DNA from: Clostridiales bacterium
GTDB taxonomy: Bacteria; Bacillota; Clostridia; Saccharofermentanales; Saccharofermentanaceae
Direction of reading: 5' to 3'
DNA: 64,000 nt
Assembly: GCA_017940895.1 (NCBI GenBank)
Contig: JAGAXM010000005.1
Location: 172,381-236,380, forward strand
This document shows positions 34,891-44,057 of this stretch, one piece after another. The notes under the pieces were generated by a model that was given only the letters and a program-made list of their open reading frames with translations, had not been told where the DNA came from and searched no databases. Numbering within the stretch: the stretch's first letter is position 1; every line of letters starts with the position of its first letter. The position numbers were made by a program, and so were the translations under genes.

Positions 34891-36466
34891 TTGCACATTA
34901 AGAGACGGCGGATATGTAAACGACTGGAAGTTCGGCCATGACAATATGGTCTCTGTATTCGAGCGTATAGTTGATGCGGGGACAGACATCATAGAGATCG
35001 GATTCCTGGACGAAAGGCGTCCCTTCGATTACAACAGAAGCATCATGCCTGATACGGACAGCGTAGGGAAGATCTACGGCGATCTCGACCGGAAGAATAC
35101 GAAGGTCTTCGGCATGATAGATTACGGCACATGCGGACTGGAGAATATAAAGCCGTGTGCCGACAGCTTCCTTGACGGCATCAGAGTCATCTTCAAAAAG
35201 CATTTAAGAGTTGAGGCTCTGGAGTTCTGTGCTGAGTTAAAGAAGCTCGGGTATATTGTTTTCGCACAGCTTGTAAGCGTCACGGCGTATACGGACGAAG
35301 AGCTCCTTGATCTTTGCAGGCTCGCGAACGAGCGTAAGCCTGATGCAGTATCCATGGTGGATACTTACGGTCTTACACACCAGAATGATTTAAGACACAT
35401 ACTCGAGATCCTCGATAAGAATCTCGATCAAAATATCGCGATAGGATATCACGGCCACAACAATTTCCAGATGGGATATGCGAACTGCCAGATGGTGCTT
35501 GCTTATTCTAAGGAGACCGAAAGGGATCTTCTCGTGGACGGTTCCCTCTACGGCATGGGCAAGAGCGCGGGCAATGCGCCTATCGAACTTGTCGCCATGC
35601 ATATGAATAACGAGTACGGCAAGGACTATCATCTAAGCCAGTATCTCGAGGCGATCGACGCGAACATAATGCAGTTCTATCAGCCTGCGACATGGGGATA
35701 CAGCCTGTTCTTCTTTATCGCGGCATCCAACGACTGCCATCCGGACTATGTTAAGCAATTGACGAATAAGCACACTCTGTCCATCAAGCAGATGAATGAG
35801 CTTCTCGGAAGACTCGAGGGTGAGAAGAAGCTTCTGTACGACAAGAACTACATGGAGAAGCTTTATCTAGAATTCCAGGACAAGGAGATCAACGACGCGG
35901 AGTCGGTCAAGGCTTTGTCGGAGCAGCTTAAGGATAAGACGATCCTCGTTACGGGTCCCGGCACTACGATCGACACGGAAAGCAGAAAGATCAGTGAGTT
36001 CGTAATGAGCAGGAATCCCGTCATTATCTCGATCAACTATGCAAGCAGGGCGTTCATGCCCGACATGATCTTCCTTACGAACAGCAAGCGTCAGATACAG
36101 GTGTCCACACTGCTGTCGAAGGAGAAGATCCCCGTGATCGCGACTTCGAACATTACTCCGACGGACAGCCCGTTCGAGTATGTCGTCAATATAAGCGAGC
36201 TTCTCGACAGATCTTCCGAGTATGCCGACAACTCGCTCATGATGATACTTAAGGTTCTGATGAGAAGCGGAGTCAAGGAGGTTAACCTCGCAGGCTTCGA
36301 CGGTTATTCCGGTACGGATGCTAACTATCTCGACGAAGGCAAGGAATACGAATTTGCCAAGAAGAAAGCGGATTATCTTAACAACTATATGTCCGGGTTC
36401 ATCCGTTCCCACAAGGATGACATCAAGGTCAATTTCTTAACAACGACAAGGTACGACATAACATGA
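34868..36466 (+). CDS. DRE-TIM aldolase fused to an unknown C-terminal domain
   Basis: 532 residues from a GTG start inside gtrA. Residues 1 to about 340 are an HMGL-like (DRE-TIM) barrel. DCTLRDGGY carries the catalytic Arg-Asp, and GYHGHNN the metal-binding His-x-His, as in 4-hydroxy-2-oxovalerate aldolase and isopropylmalate synthase relatives. Residues about 350-532 form an alpha/beta domain starting KTILVTGPGTTID, which I do not recognise; it recalls the Rossmann-like DUF115/MptE group. It could split or join a keto-acid side chain of the sugar. Its position between the 3-dehydrase and a thiamine enzyme supports a role in branch formation. The substrate is unknown. Confidence 0.7.
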   Translation: MTKVSLLDCTLRDGGYVNDWKFGHDNMVSVFERIVDAGTDIIEIGFLDERRPFDYNRSIMPDTDSVGKIYGDLDRKNTKVFGMIDYGTCGLENIKPCADSFLDGIRVIFKKHLRVEALEFCAELKKLGYIVFAQLVSVTAYTDEELLDLCRLANERKPDAVSMVDTYGLTHQNDLRHILEILDKNLDQNIAIGYHGHNNFQMGYANCQMVLAYSKETERDLLVDGSLYGMGKSAGNAPIELVAMHMNNEYGKDYHLSQYLEAIDANIMQFYQPATWGYSLFFFIAASNDCHPDYVKQLTNKHTLSIKQMNELLGRLEGEKKLLYDKNYMEKLYLEFQDKEINDAESVKALSEQLKDKTILVTGPGTTIDTESRKISEFVMSRNPVIISINYASRAFMPDMIFLTNSKRQIQVSTLLSKEKIPVIATSNITPTDSPFEYVVNISELLDRSSEYADNSLMMILKVLMRSGVKEVNLAGFDGYSGTDANYLDEGKEYEFAKKKADYLNNYMSGFIRSHKDDIKVNFLTTTRYDIT

Positions 36467-37131
36467 GCAGAAGATATGAAGCAGTATTATTTGATGTAGA
36501 CGGAACCCTCCTTGACACCTCGGAGGGTATCGTTAAGTCAGTAAAGGAAACGATCGAACATTTCGGTCTTCCGTGCCCTCCCGACGAGGATCTTCTGAAG
36601 TTTATAGGTCCGCCGATCGAGTGGTCGTTCGAGGGAAGGTGCGGCGTGACGGGAGATAAGTTAAAGGAAGTATGCGGCTTTTTCCGCGACCGTTACAGCA
36701 ACCATAATCTGCTTCTGGCAAAGCCCTACGACGGTATCATGGATCTTCTGGAATACTTGAAGAATAAGAATATTCCGATCGGCATCGCGACTTATAAGAA
36801 GCAGGATTATGCCGAGAAGCTCCTGCACGCGACGGGCTTCGGCAATTATACATCTCACATCTTCGGTTCCGATTACGAAGGCAAGCTTCTCAAGAAGGAC
36901 ATCATCAAACTGTGCATCGATTCTCTCGGTGTCGATGATGCCTCCAAGGTTCTTATGGTCGGTGATTCCAATCACGATGCGAACGGGGCAAAGCTTGCGG
37001 GTTCTCCGTTCTGCGGCGTCTCATTCGGCTTCGGATTCGGCGCATTCGGAGGCGAAGATATCAATGAATTCGAGCACGTTTTCTACGCGGATCACCCGAT
37101 GGAGATGACGGTGCTTTTCGAGGAGGAATAA
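36463..37131 (+). CDS. HAD phosphatase (phosphoglycolate phosphatase-like)
   Basis: 222 residues with all HAD motifs: DVDGTLLDT (from residue 11), the ATYKK motif II, KDIIK lysine, and GDSNHDANGA. The helical cap between residues 20 and 90 is that of Gph-like enzymes. Overlaps the aldolase gene by four bases (ATGA) and is followed after two bases by the thiamine enzyme. In this setting it probably removes a phosphate from a sugar or side-chain precursor; this is inferred from context. Confidence 0.8.
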   Translation: MSRRYEAVLFDVDGTLLDTSEGIVKSVKETIEHFGLPCPPDEDLLKFIGPPIEWSFEGRCGVTGDKLKEVCGFFRDRYSNHNLLLAKPYDGIMDLLEYLKNKNIPIGIATYKKQDYAEKLLHATGFGNYTSHIFGSDYEGKLLKKDIIKLCIDSLGVDDASKVLMVGDSNHDANGAKLAGSPFCGVSFGFGFGAFGGEDINEFEHVFYADHPMEMTVLFEEE

Positions 37132-37133
37132 GC

Positions 37134-38957
37134 ATGAAGAAAGTAGCGCAGATAATAGCGGATTTTCTTGCAGATAAGGGCGTGACAGACGTCTTCACGA
37201 TAACGGGAGGCGGCGCGATGCACCTTAACGATGCGTTCGGCCACAGCCCGAGACTTAAGTGTACATATAACCACCACGAGCAGGCATGCTCGATCGCAGC
37301 AGAAGGCTACGCGAGACTTACGGGCAAGATCGCCGCGGTATGCGTTACTTCCGGCCCCGGAGGCACGAATGCCATCACGGGTGTCATGGGCGGTTACCTC
37401 GATTCCGTTCCTATGTTCGTCGTATCGGGACAGGTAAAGCGCGAGACTACACTGTGGTCTGTGCCTGATCTTAATTTAAGACAGCTCGGCGACCAGGAGT
37501 TCCCTATCGTGGATGCGGTCTCCTGCATGACAAAGTATGCCGTGATGATCACGGAGCCGAACGACATCTTCTACCACCTCGAAAAGGCGTGGTGCCTCGC
37601 GAATTCAGGGCGTAAGGGACCCGTCTGGATCGACGTTCCTCTTGATGTGCAGGCAGCTCCCGTAGATGAGAGTACTCTTAAGCACTTCGAGGGAAGCGAA
37701 GAGGAGAAGGAGATCCTCTCTCAGGAGAAGCCCGTTTACGATGAGGCTTGGACGGAGAAGATCCTCGATAAGATAAGCAATGCAGAGCGCCCCGTCATGA
37801 TCGTAGGCGAAGGCATAAGATTTGCAGGCGTTAAAGACAAGATGCTCAAGGTCTGCGATATGCTCAAGATCCCTGTCGTTACCGCATGGAACGCACACGA
37901 TCTTGTAGCTGACGACAACCCTTATTACTGCGGACGTCCCGGTACAGTCGGAACGCGCGGCGGTAACTTCGTAATGCAGGGAAGCGATCTTATCATCTCG
38001 ATGGGATGCAGACTTAATATCAGACAGATCAGCTATAACTTCGCAGGATGGTCTCCGGATGCATTTAAGATCATGGTCGACATTGACGAGGCTGAGCTTA
38101 ACAAGCCCACGATCAAGATCGATATGAAGGTGCATGCCGATGTAACGGATGTGCTCGATTCGATCATCGCATCAGGTTTCGACGGCGGTGACGCTCATGC
38201 TGACTGGCTTAAGTGGAGCCGCGATGTTAATGCGAAGTATCCTGCATGTATTCCTTCTTATGAAGAGAAGAAGAGCCCGATTAATCCTTATGTATTTATA
38301 GACAGATTCTCGAAGGTGCTCGCGGAAGATGATGCCGTCATCTGCGGTAACGGATCCGCGTGCGTAGTCACTTTCCAGGGCATGCATGTGAAGGGTGAGA
38401 CGAGACTGTTCACGAATTCCGGATGCGCTGCGATGGGTTACGGATTCCCTGCGGCATTGGGATGTGCTGTGGCAAGAGGTGACAAGCGTACGATCTGCGT
38501 AGACGGTGACGGTTCGTTCCAGATGAATATCCAGGAGATGCAGACTGTTATCTACAATAAGCTTCCTCTTAAGACATTCATTATCAATAACAACGGATAT
38601 CATTCGATAAGGCAGACACAGTCGGCAAAGTTTAACCCGCCGCTCGTAGGCGTATGTGACGGCAACGGTCTGTCTTTCCCGGATCTGTCGAAGCTCACGC
38701 CCGCTTACGGCATGCGTTATGTGAAGATAGATAATGCGGATGATATCGAGGCTAAGGTGGCAGAAGCTTTGCAGGGTGACGATCCCGTATTGTGCGAGGT
38801 AGTCGTCGACCCGGGTCAGAACTTCGAGCCCAAGCTCTCAAGTAAAGTTCTGCCGGACGGTAAGATCGTATCGCCGCCGATCGACGATATGTTCCCGTTC
38901 CTGCCCAGAGAAGAGTTCGATGCTTTGAAGGCATCGATGCCCGGAAAGAAGGTATAA
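37134..38957 (+). CDS. Thiamine-diphosphate enzyme, acetolactate-synthase/YerE-like
   Basis: 607 residues with the three-domain plan of acetohydroxyacid synthases. The catalytic Glu is E49 (HHEQ), the N-terminal GPGGTNAITG loop is present, and the ThDP/Mg motif runs from GDGS at 458-461 to the NNNGYHSIR segment. In CDP-dideoxysugar clusters such as yersiniose, an enzyme of this family (YerE) adds an acetyl group from pyruvate to the C4 ketone and makes a branched sugar. Position right after RfbF/G/H supports that role over branched-chain amino acid synthesis; no ilvN-type small subunit is nearby. The acyl donor could differ, given the aldolase next door. Confidence 0.8.
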   Translation: MKKVAQIIADFLADKGVTDVFTITGGGAMHLNDAFGHSPRLKCTYNHHEQACSIAAEGYARLTGKIAAVCVTSGPGGTNAITGVMGGYLDSVPMFVVSGQVKRETTLWSVPDLNLRQLGDQEFPIVDAVSCMTKYAVMITEPNDIFYHLEKAWCLANSGRKGPVWIDVPLDVQAAPVDESTLKHFEGSEEEKEILSQEKPVYDEAWTEKILDKISNAERPVMIVGEGIRFAGVKDKMLKVCDMLKIPVVTAWNAHDLVADDNPYYCGRPGTVGTRGGNFVMQGSDLIISMGCRLNIRQISYNFAGWSPDAFKIMVDIDEAELNKPTIKIDMKVHADVTDVLDSIIASGFDGGDAHADWLKWSRDVNAKYPACIPSYEEKKSPINPYVFIDRFSKVLAEDDAVICGNGSACVVTFQGMHVKGETRLFTNSGCAAMGYGFPAALGCAVARGDKRTICVDGDGSFQMNIQEMQTVIYNKLPLKTFIINNNGYHSIRQTQSAKFNPPLVGVCDGNGLSFPDLSKLTPAYGMRYVKIDNADDIEAKVAEALQGDDPVLCEVVVDPGQNFEPKLSSKVLPDGKIVSPPIDDMFPFLPREEFDALKASMPGKKV

Positions 38958-38959
38958 AT

Positions 38960-39901
38960 ATGAGCCGTGCGATAGTTACAGGATCAACAGGAATGCTCGG
39001 AGTGGCTACGATCAAAGTCCTTCTTAAGGAAGGATATGAAGTAATCGCGATCGCGCGCCCCGGATCTTCAAGGCTTATGAATATTCCCGAAGACGACAAC
39101 GTAACTGTCGTTGAACTTGATCTTGCCGACATCGCAGATCTCCCGGAAGTCCTTAATGCTTCCGGCATAGAAGATGCCGACCTCTTCTTCCATTTCTCCT
39201 GGGACGGCACACACGGTGCATCAAGGGATGACATGGATATACAGTTGGCAAATATAAAGGCATCTGTCGATGCCGTAAGAGCTGCGGCTGCACTTAAGTG
39301 CAAGACGTTCCTCGGTGCGGGTTCCCAGGCTGAGTGCGGTATTTTGAAGGACGGCGCCAAGGTTGCTCCGGACACGCCCTGCTTCCCGGTTAACGGCTAC
39401 GGCATAGGTAAACTTGCCGCAGGACAGATGACGAGAGTTGAGGCAAAGAAGCTTGGGCTTAAGCATGTATGGTGCAGGATCTTAAGCGTTTACGGTCCTT
39501 ATGACGGTGCTCATACCATGGTAATGAGCGGCATCGGTATTATGCTTGAGGGAAAGAAAGCTTCTTATACTAAGGCCGAGCAGATGTGGGATTATCTGTA
39601 CTGCAAGGATGCTGCCAAGGCATTCTTCCTTGCGGCGACCAAGGGCCGTGACGGCGCAGTCTATTCCGTCGGCTCCGGACAAGTAAGACGCTTAAGCGAG
39701 TATATAGAAGCAATAAGAAATGCGATCGACCCGAAGCTCCCCATCGGATTCGGCGAAGTCGATTATTATCCCGGTCAGGTCATGTACCTTTGTGCCGATA
39801 CATCTTCTCTGGTCGAAGACACTGGCTTTGCGCCTGAATATACATTCGAGCAGGGAATCAAAGAGACAGTGGAATGGTTCAGAGAGGAGTTTGGAGCATG
39901 A
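38960..39901 (+). CDS. NAD(P)-dependent sugar epimerase/reductase
   Basis: 313 residues of the extended short-chain dehydrogenase family. TGSTGMLG at the N-terminus binds NAD(P), and the catalytic pair is in NGYGIGKLAA. It starts two bases after the thiamine enzyme. In yersiniose-type pathways the branched ketone is reduced by YerF; this gene is the natural candidate for an equivalent step, or for a C4 reductase. The stop overlaps the next start (ATGA). Confidence 0.8.
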   Translation: MSRAIVTGSTGMLGVATIKVLLKEGYEVIAIARPGSSRLMNIPEDDNVTVVELDLADIADLPEVLNASGIEDADLFFHFSWDGTHGASRDDMDIQLANIKASVDAVRAAAALKCKTFLGAGSQAECGILKDGAKVAPDTPCFPVNGYGIGKLAAGQMTRVEAKKLGLKHVWCRILSVYGPYDGAHTMVMSGIGIMLEGKKASYTKAEQMWDYLYCKDAAKAFFLAATKGRDGAVYSVGSGQVRRLSEYIEAIRNAIDPKLPIGFGEVDYYPGQVMYLCADTSSLVEDTGFAPEYTFEQGIKETVEWFREEFGA

Positions 39902-40851
39902 AAAAGATAAGCGTGCTGATCCCTTGTTATAACGAAGAAGAGAATGTCGGACCCATGTCCGAGGCTCTCGTTAATATGTTTAAAACGGATCTTCCGAATT
40001 ACGATTATGAGATCGTATTCATCGATAACGATTCGAAGGATCTTACGCGCCCGAGACTTCGCCAGATATGTGAGAAGAATCACAAGATCAAGGCGATCTT
40101 CAATGTGAGAAACTTCGGTCAGAACAATTCCCCTTACTACGGCATCCTTCAGACTACAGGCGACTGCACGATCTCGATGGCCTGCGATTTCCAGGATCCG
40201 GTAGAGATGATCCCCAAGTATGTTCACGAGTGGGAGGGCGGAAACAAGATCGTAGTCGGCGTAAAGACATCATCAAAGGAAAACGGCTTCGTTTATTTCT
40301 TGAGAAGCGTTTACTACAAGATAATAAAGAAGTTCTCCGATGTGGAACAGATCGAGCACTTCACGGGTGCGGGTCTTTACGACAGAAGTTTCGTTAATGT
40401 AATGAGAGACCTTAAAGATCCTAAGCCGTTCCTTCGAGGAATCGTCGGCGAACTCGGTTTTAAGATCAAGACCATTCCCTTCGAACAGCCTCAGAGAAGA
40501 GCGGGAAAGACACATAATAATTTCTATACTCTTTACGATACTGCAATGCTGTCGATCACTTCGTATACGAAGATCGGTCTTCGTATCGCGACTTTCGGAG
40601 GCGGTATCGTTGCTTTCCTGAGTCTTATCGTTGCACTTATATATCTGATACTCAAGCTGTGCAACTGGTATGACTTCGATGCGGGTATCGCACCCGTAAC
40701 CATCGGTATGTTCATCCTCGGATCCATACAGATGTTCTTCATAGGATTCCTCGGCGAATATATCCTTAATATCAACGAGCGCATCATGAACAGACCGCTG
40801 GTAGTAGAAGAGGAGAGGATCAATTTCGATGAGTCCGAAGGCGAAGCTTAA
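39898..40851 (+). CDS. GtrB/DPM1-like polyprenyl-phosphate glycosyltransferase
   Basis: 317 residues. N-terminal GT2 domain: SVLIPCYNEEENV, IDNDSKD and the metal site ACDFQDP. Two C-terminal membrane segments (about 225-250, 262-285) as in GtrB and bacterial DPM1 relatives. Such enzymes load a sugar from its nucleotide onto undecaprenyl phosphate at the inner face. Here the donor may be the CDP-branched sugar made by the operon. The ATG at 39898 has GAGGAG upstream and overlaps the previous stop; an earlier in-frame ATG at 39874 is unlikely. Confidence 0.85.
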   Translation: MKKISVLIPCYNEEENVGPMSEALVNMFKTDLPNYDYEIVFIDNDSKDLTRPRLRQICEKNHKIKAIFNVRNFGQNNSPYYGILQTTGDCTISMACDFQDPVEMIPKYVHEWEGGNKIVVGVKTSSKENGFVYFLRSVYYKIIKKFSDVEQIEHFTGAGLYDRSFVNVMRDLKDPKPFLRGIVGELGFKIKTIPFEQPQRRAGKTHNNFYTLYDTAMLSITSYTKIGLRIATFGGGIVAFLSLIVALIYLILKLCNWYDFDAGIAPVTIGMFILGSIQMFFIGFLGEYILNINERIMNRPLVVEEERINFDESEGEA

Positions 40852-42634
40852 TAAGGAATTCGTCTGGACCTGCTTTGCCGGTCTGTTTGCCGCTTTGCTT
40901 GCGGCGCTTGTTTGTTTCTTCCTTAAAGATGAAGTCCTGGGATGCCACGATTCGTTCGAAGACTTTATCTTCGCGAGGATGCATGACTTTAAGGGGTGGT
41001 TCGATCACGCTCTGGAGTTTAACCTTGCGAGGGGAAGGGTCGGCTTTATAACGTCGTTTGTACTGACGCTCCGTTATTACATATTAAGTACCGGTAACTT
41101 CACTGCGATCTGGCTTTTGCAGCAGATCCCGATCTGGTTTACGGTAGGACTTATCGCTTTCGTTACGGGCAGAAAGACACGTCCCGTATACGGCATCATG
41201 TTCGCGGTGTTCTATGCGGTGTTCGTTCAGATAGATACAAATCATAACCTTATGAACTGCTACCCGTTCGACTTCATGTACGGAATGACGCTGATGGTCC
41301 TGGGACTGTTCTTCTACGACGAGTGGCTCAGCAATATCGGAAAGAAACGTAATCTTATCCGCATTATCCTGAGTATCTTCTTCTATTATGAATCAATGAC
41401 CGTATATGAGCCATTCATCACGGCATGTACGATCTATGCTCTGATATCGTTTGCACACGTATGGGTAAGAAGAAAGGAACTTGGGCGCAAAGCTTTCCCC
41501 GAGTTTGTCATAAGACTTATTTCCCACGCGGTTACGGCAGGCGTATTCTTTGTTATCCTGCAGTATCTTAAGGCGCATCCCGTAATTCAGACCGTAACCG
41601 TGACTGCCGTTGACGAATACGGCGATTTCTACGACTTTGCCAATACATGGCAGACGTTCTCGCTGGCGCTTTTCCCGCTGTCGGGCATCGACAACGTTAA
41701 TGTCGTTACGAGCTTTCAGACACTCCTGCAGGGTATGTTCCTGCCCGTGTTCTCCTGCTGTGCAGCAGCTTCCGTGATATGCGCTTTCTTCGCGGCGAAA
41801 AACTCGGCTCCTTCCAGGGAAGAGCGCAAAGAGATCAACTTCAGACTTCTTATCATCGCGATATCGGGTCTCCTGTTCGCAGTATTCTACACACTTCCCC
41901 ACGCGGCTACAGCCAATTATCAGATGTGGGTAAGAGATCTTAATGCCAAGGGTTATCTTACATCCTCACTTTGCTTCTTCGGTTGGGCGCTCATGTTCTC
42001 ATGTCTTATATCGATACTCATCAATGTCTTGGCGCACAAGGGTAAGGCGGCGTTTATATCCGGAATGCTCGTAATATCCTTCCTGTTCTTCTCCTGTGCC
42101 GAGATCACGATGAATATAAACATCGTATACAGAAGCAACGATGCGGTGACCGGACAGCAGATGTCTTACAGGGGACAGGCGTTCTATTCGTTTTTCTCGA
42201 GCGAATATGCTCATGATTATGCGGCTATCCTGATCTATACGCCGGGATTAAGCGGCATACACTTCAATATGGAGATAGATGACGGCTATGCCGACTTCGA
42301 GTCGGGAAGAGAGCTTACACTTACCAACAGTCTTCCGGAATTCAGAAGACTTGCACCTTATTATGACATCGCGGGAGTCTATACATATCTTCCTTCGGTC
42401 GATGCAGGCTGGTATACAAGTATCGCCAATCCGGAGGAGATGCCAAGACACTGGGTATCTAACGGCAATATCGTATTCGTATCTTCCTACCCTCAGGGAT
42501 ATGAGTTCTCGTATGAGGATCCCGCGACAGGCGAGATGATAGTCTCGGATGTCGATATGGACCGTATGCAGCTCTATGTTATTGAAAACAGTGCGCCCGT
42601 GGACACTGACTCGCTGACAATAACAGTAAGATAA
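40829..42634 (+). CDS. GT-C-like polytopic glycosyltransferase
   Basis: 601 residues with about ten membrane segments and a C-terminal extracytoplasmic part of about 120 residues. The first outer loop holds acidic and aromatic residues (GCHDSFEDFIFARMHD), where GT-C enzymes have their catalytic site. It resembles the Gtr-type glucosyltransferases that move a sugar from the lipid carrier to a surface polymer. Overlaps the GtrB gene by 23 bases and ends the operon. Acceptor polymer (teichoic acid, wall polysaccharide or protein) unknown. Confidence 0.65.
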   Translation: MSPKAKLNKEFVWTCFAGLFAALLAALVCFFLKDEVLGCHDSFEDFIFARMHDFKGWFDHALEFNLARGRVGFITSFVLTLRYYILSTGNFTAIWLLQQIPIWFTVGLIAFVTGRKTRPVYGIMFAVFYAVFVQIDTNHNLMNCYPFDFMYGMTLMVLGLFFYDEWLSNIGKKRNLIRIILSIFFYYESMTVYEPFITACTIYALISFAHVWVRRKELGRKAFPEFVIRLISHAVTAGVFFVILQYLKAHPVIQTVTVTAVDEYGDFYDFANTWQTFSLALFPLSGIDNVNVVTSFQTLLQGMFLPVFSCCAAASVICAFFAAKNSAPSREERKEINFRLLIIAISGLLFAVFYTLPHAATANYQMWVRDLNAKGYLTSSLCFFGWALMFSCLISILINVLAHKGKAAFISGMLVISFLFFSCAEITMNINIVYRSNDAVTGQQMSYRGQAFYSFFSSEYAHDYAAILIYTPGLSGIHFNMEIDDGYADFESGRELTLTNSLPEFRRLAPYYDIAGVYTYLPSVDAGWYTSIANPEEMPRHWVSNGNIVFVSSYPQGYEFSYEDPATGEMIVSDVDMDRMQLYVIENSAPVDTDSLTITVR

Positions 42635-42642
42635 TATATAAT
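42614..42642 (+). promoter_or_regulatory. Promoter of the foldase lipoprotein-gatCAB genes
   Basis: CTGACA (42614-42619), 17 bases, TATAAT (42637-42642). The -35 lies inside the last codons of the GT-C gene. The leader would be about 14 bases long, with GGAG at 42655-42658 as ribosome site. Confidence 0.6.
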
Positions 42643-42662
42643 GTTCTGTTGAATGGAGTGTT

Positions 42663-44045
42663 ATGACTATGAATAAAAGAATAATCAGTACTGTATCGGC
42701 TGCGCTTTCCTGCGCATTTGTATTTGCCGCATGCACGGCTAATAACGGTGTTGCCACATCAGAGACCACCGTTGCCTCTGATCCCAATACGGCTCTCACA
42801 CAGGAGACTGTGGATCTTTCCGGCATGACGACGGAGACCGTATACGGAAGCCAGCTGCCGCAGTATCTTAATCATCAGTATTATTTCGAAGGACAGCCCG
42901 TATCCATGACGGAGTCCAATTTCTATTTTATCGATACGTTTACCGAGCTTACTCAGTACGCGGGCTACTATTATCCTGCTACTTCAGACGGATTTATCGA
43001 CCTGTCGGCAACGATAGATACGACGGGTATGAGCGAGGAGATGAATCAGTACAATACGTACGGTGACTTCTTCATATCCTATTCTGAGCAGATGCTCGAG
43101 AGTGCCCTTATCATTACCAAGAGAGCTAATGACGAAGGTCTTACACTTCCCGATGATACAGTCGCTCAGATCGACGAGATAATCAATAACATTCAGACTA
43201 CGGGCGCAGATCCGGCGGGCTTAAGCCTTGATGATTACCTTTCCATCTACTACGGTGCAGGTACGACAGGCGAATCTTTCAGACAGACAGTCTACAATTA
43301 CTATCTTGCCGATCTCTATACTCAGGAGTTCATCGATAATTACGAATTCGATCCCGAAGAGATCACGGTTCCTAATATCAGATACGCACTGTATACGGTA
43401 GATCCTTCCACGGCTACCGATGAAGACAGAGCTGCAGCCGAAGAGGCCGCTAATGCGATGCTCGAAGAATCCGGCGGCGACCTCGATCAGTTCACTGTAA
43501 GCGGAGCGCTCGCTTATACGAACGGTGAGCTCGGCGACTACGGTGAGATCCCCGTTCCCGATGACGGATCGATCGATGCGGCGTTTACTGCATGGGCATG
43601 GGACGAGTCCCGCCAGGAAGGCGATGTCGATGTCGTTTATTCCGAGAACTTCGGTTACTTCGTTATGGGTTACGTAGGAACGACTGAGGTCGATCAGAGC
43701 AAGAAGGATCAGATCGCAGTTCAAAGATTAAGCGAGATCGTCAGCGAAGCTATTGATAACAATGAATATAGCTTCTATACGGAGACGGAATTCCTGCCCG
43801 CACCTACGGTAGCACCTGCGCTCGATCCTGCGGTCGAGGAGCAGATCCGTGAACAGACGCTCGGATCTGACGCAACTGCAGAACAGACAACTACTGTCGG
43901 TTCGCTTACGGGCAACAAGGGTATTGACGTACTTCTCATCTCATTGTCGGTCATCGGTGCGGTAGCAGTCCTCGGACTTGCTTCTCTCGGAGTAATGCAC
44001 CTGTCCAACAAGAAGAAGCAGGATGACGGAAAGTCTTCGAAGTAA
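42663..44045 (+). CDS. Membrane-anchored lipoprotein, SurA/PrsA-foldase-like
   Basis: 460 residues. Lipoprotein signal peptide with lipobox FAAC, an acidic extracellular body, and a C-terminal membrane helix (GIDVLLISLSVIGAVAVLGL) before a Lys-rich tail. The protein would therefore be held at both ends. The helical region around residues 90-240 and the later beta-rich segment recall SurA/PrsA-type chaperones, but no clear parvulin active site is seen. ATG at 42669 is an alternative start that fits the ribosome site spacing better. gatC follows after 12 bases, on the same transcript. Confidence 0.5.
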   Translation: MTMNKRIISTVSAALSCAFVFAACTANNGVATSETTVASDPNTALTQETVDLSGMTTETVYGSQLPQYLNHQYYFEGQPVSMTESNFYFIDTFTELTQYAGYYYPATSDGFIDLSATIDTTGMSEEMNQYNTYGDFFISYSEQMLESALIITKRANDEGLTLPDDTVAQIDEIINNIQTTGADPAGLSLDDYLSIYYGAGTTGESFRQTVYNYYLADLYTQEFIDNYEFDPEEITVPNIRYALYTVDPSTATDEDRAAAEEAANAMLEESGGDLDQFTVSGALAYTNGELGDYGEIPVPDDGSIDAAFTAWAWDESRQEGDVDVVYSENFGYFVMGYVGTTEVDQSKKDQIAVQRLSEIVSEAIDNNEYSFYTETEFLPAPTVAPALDPAVEEQIREQTLGSDATAEQTTTVGSLTGNKGIDVLLISLSVIGAVAVLGLASLGVMHLSNKKKQDDGKSSK

Positions 44046-44057
44046 GAGGAGGAAAAG

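Noticed and set aside
37134..38957. Biosynthetic acetolactate synthase (ilvB)
   Set aside because: No ilvN, ilvC or other branched-chain amino acid genes are nearby, and the gene is embedded two bases from sugar genes in a CDP-deoxysugar operon.
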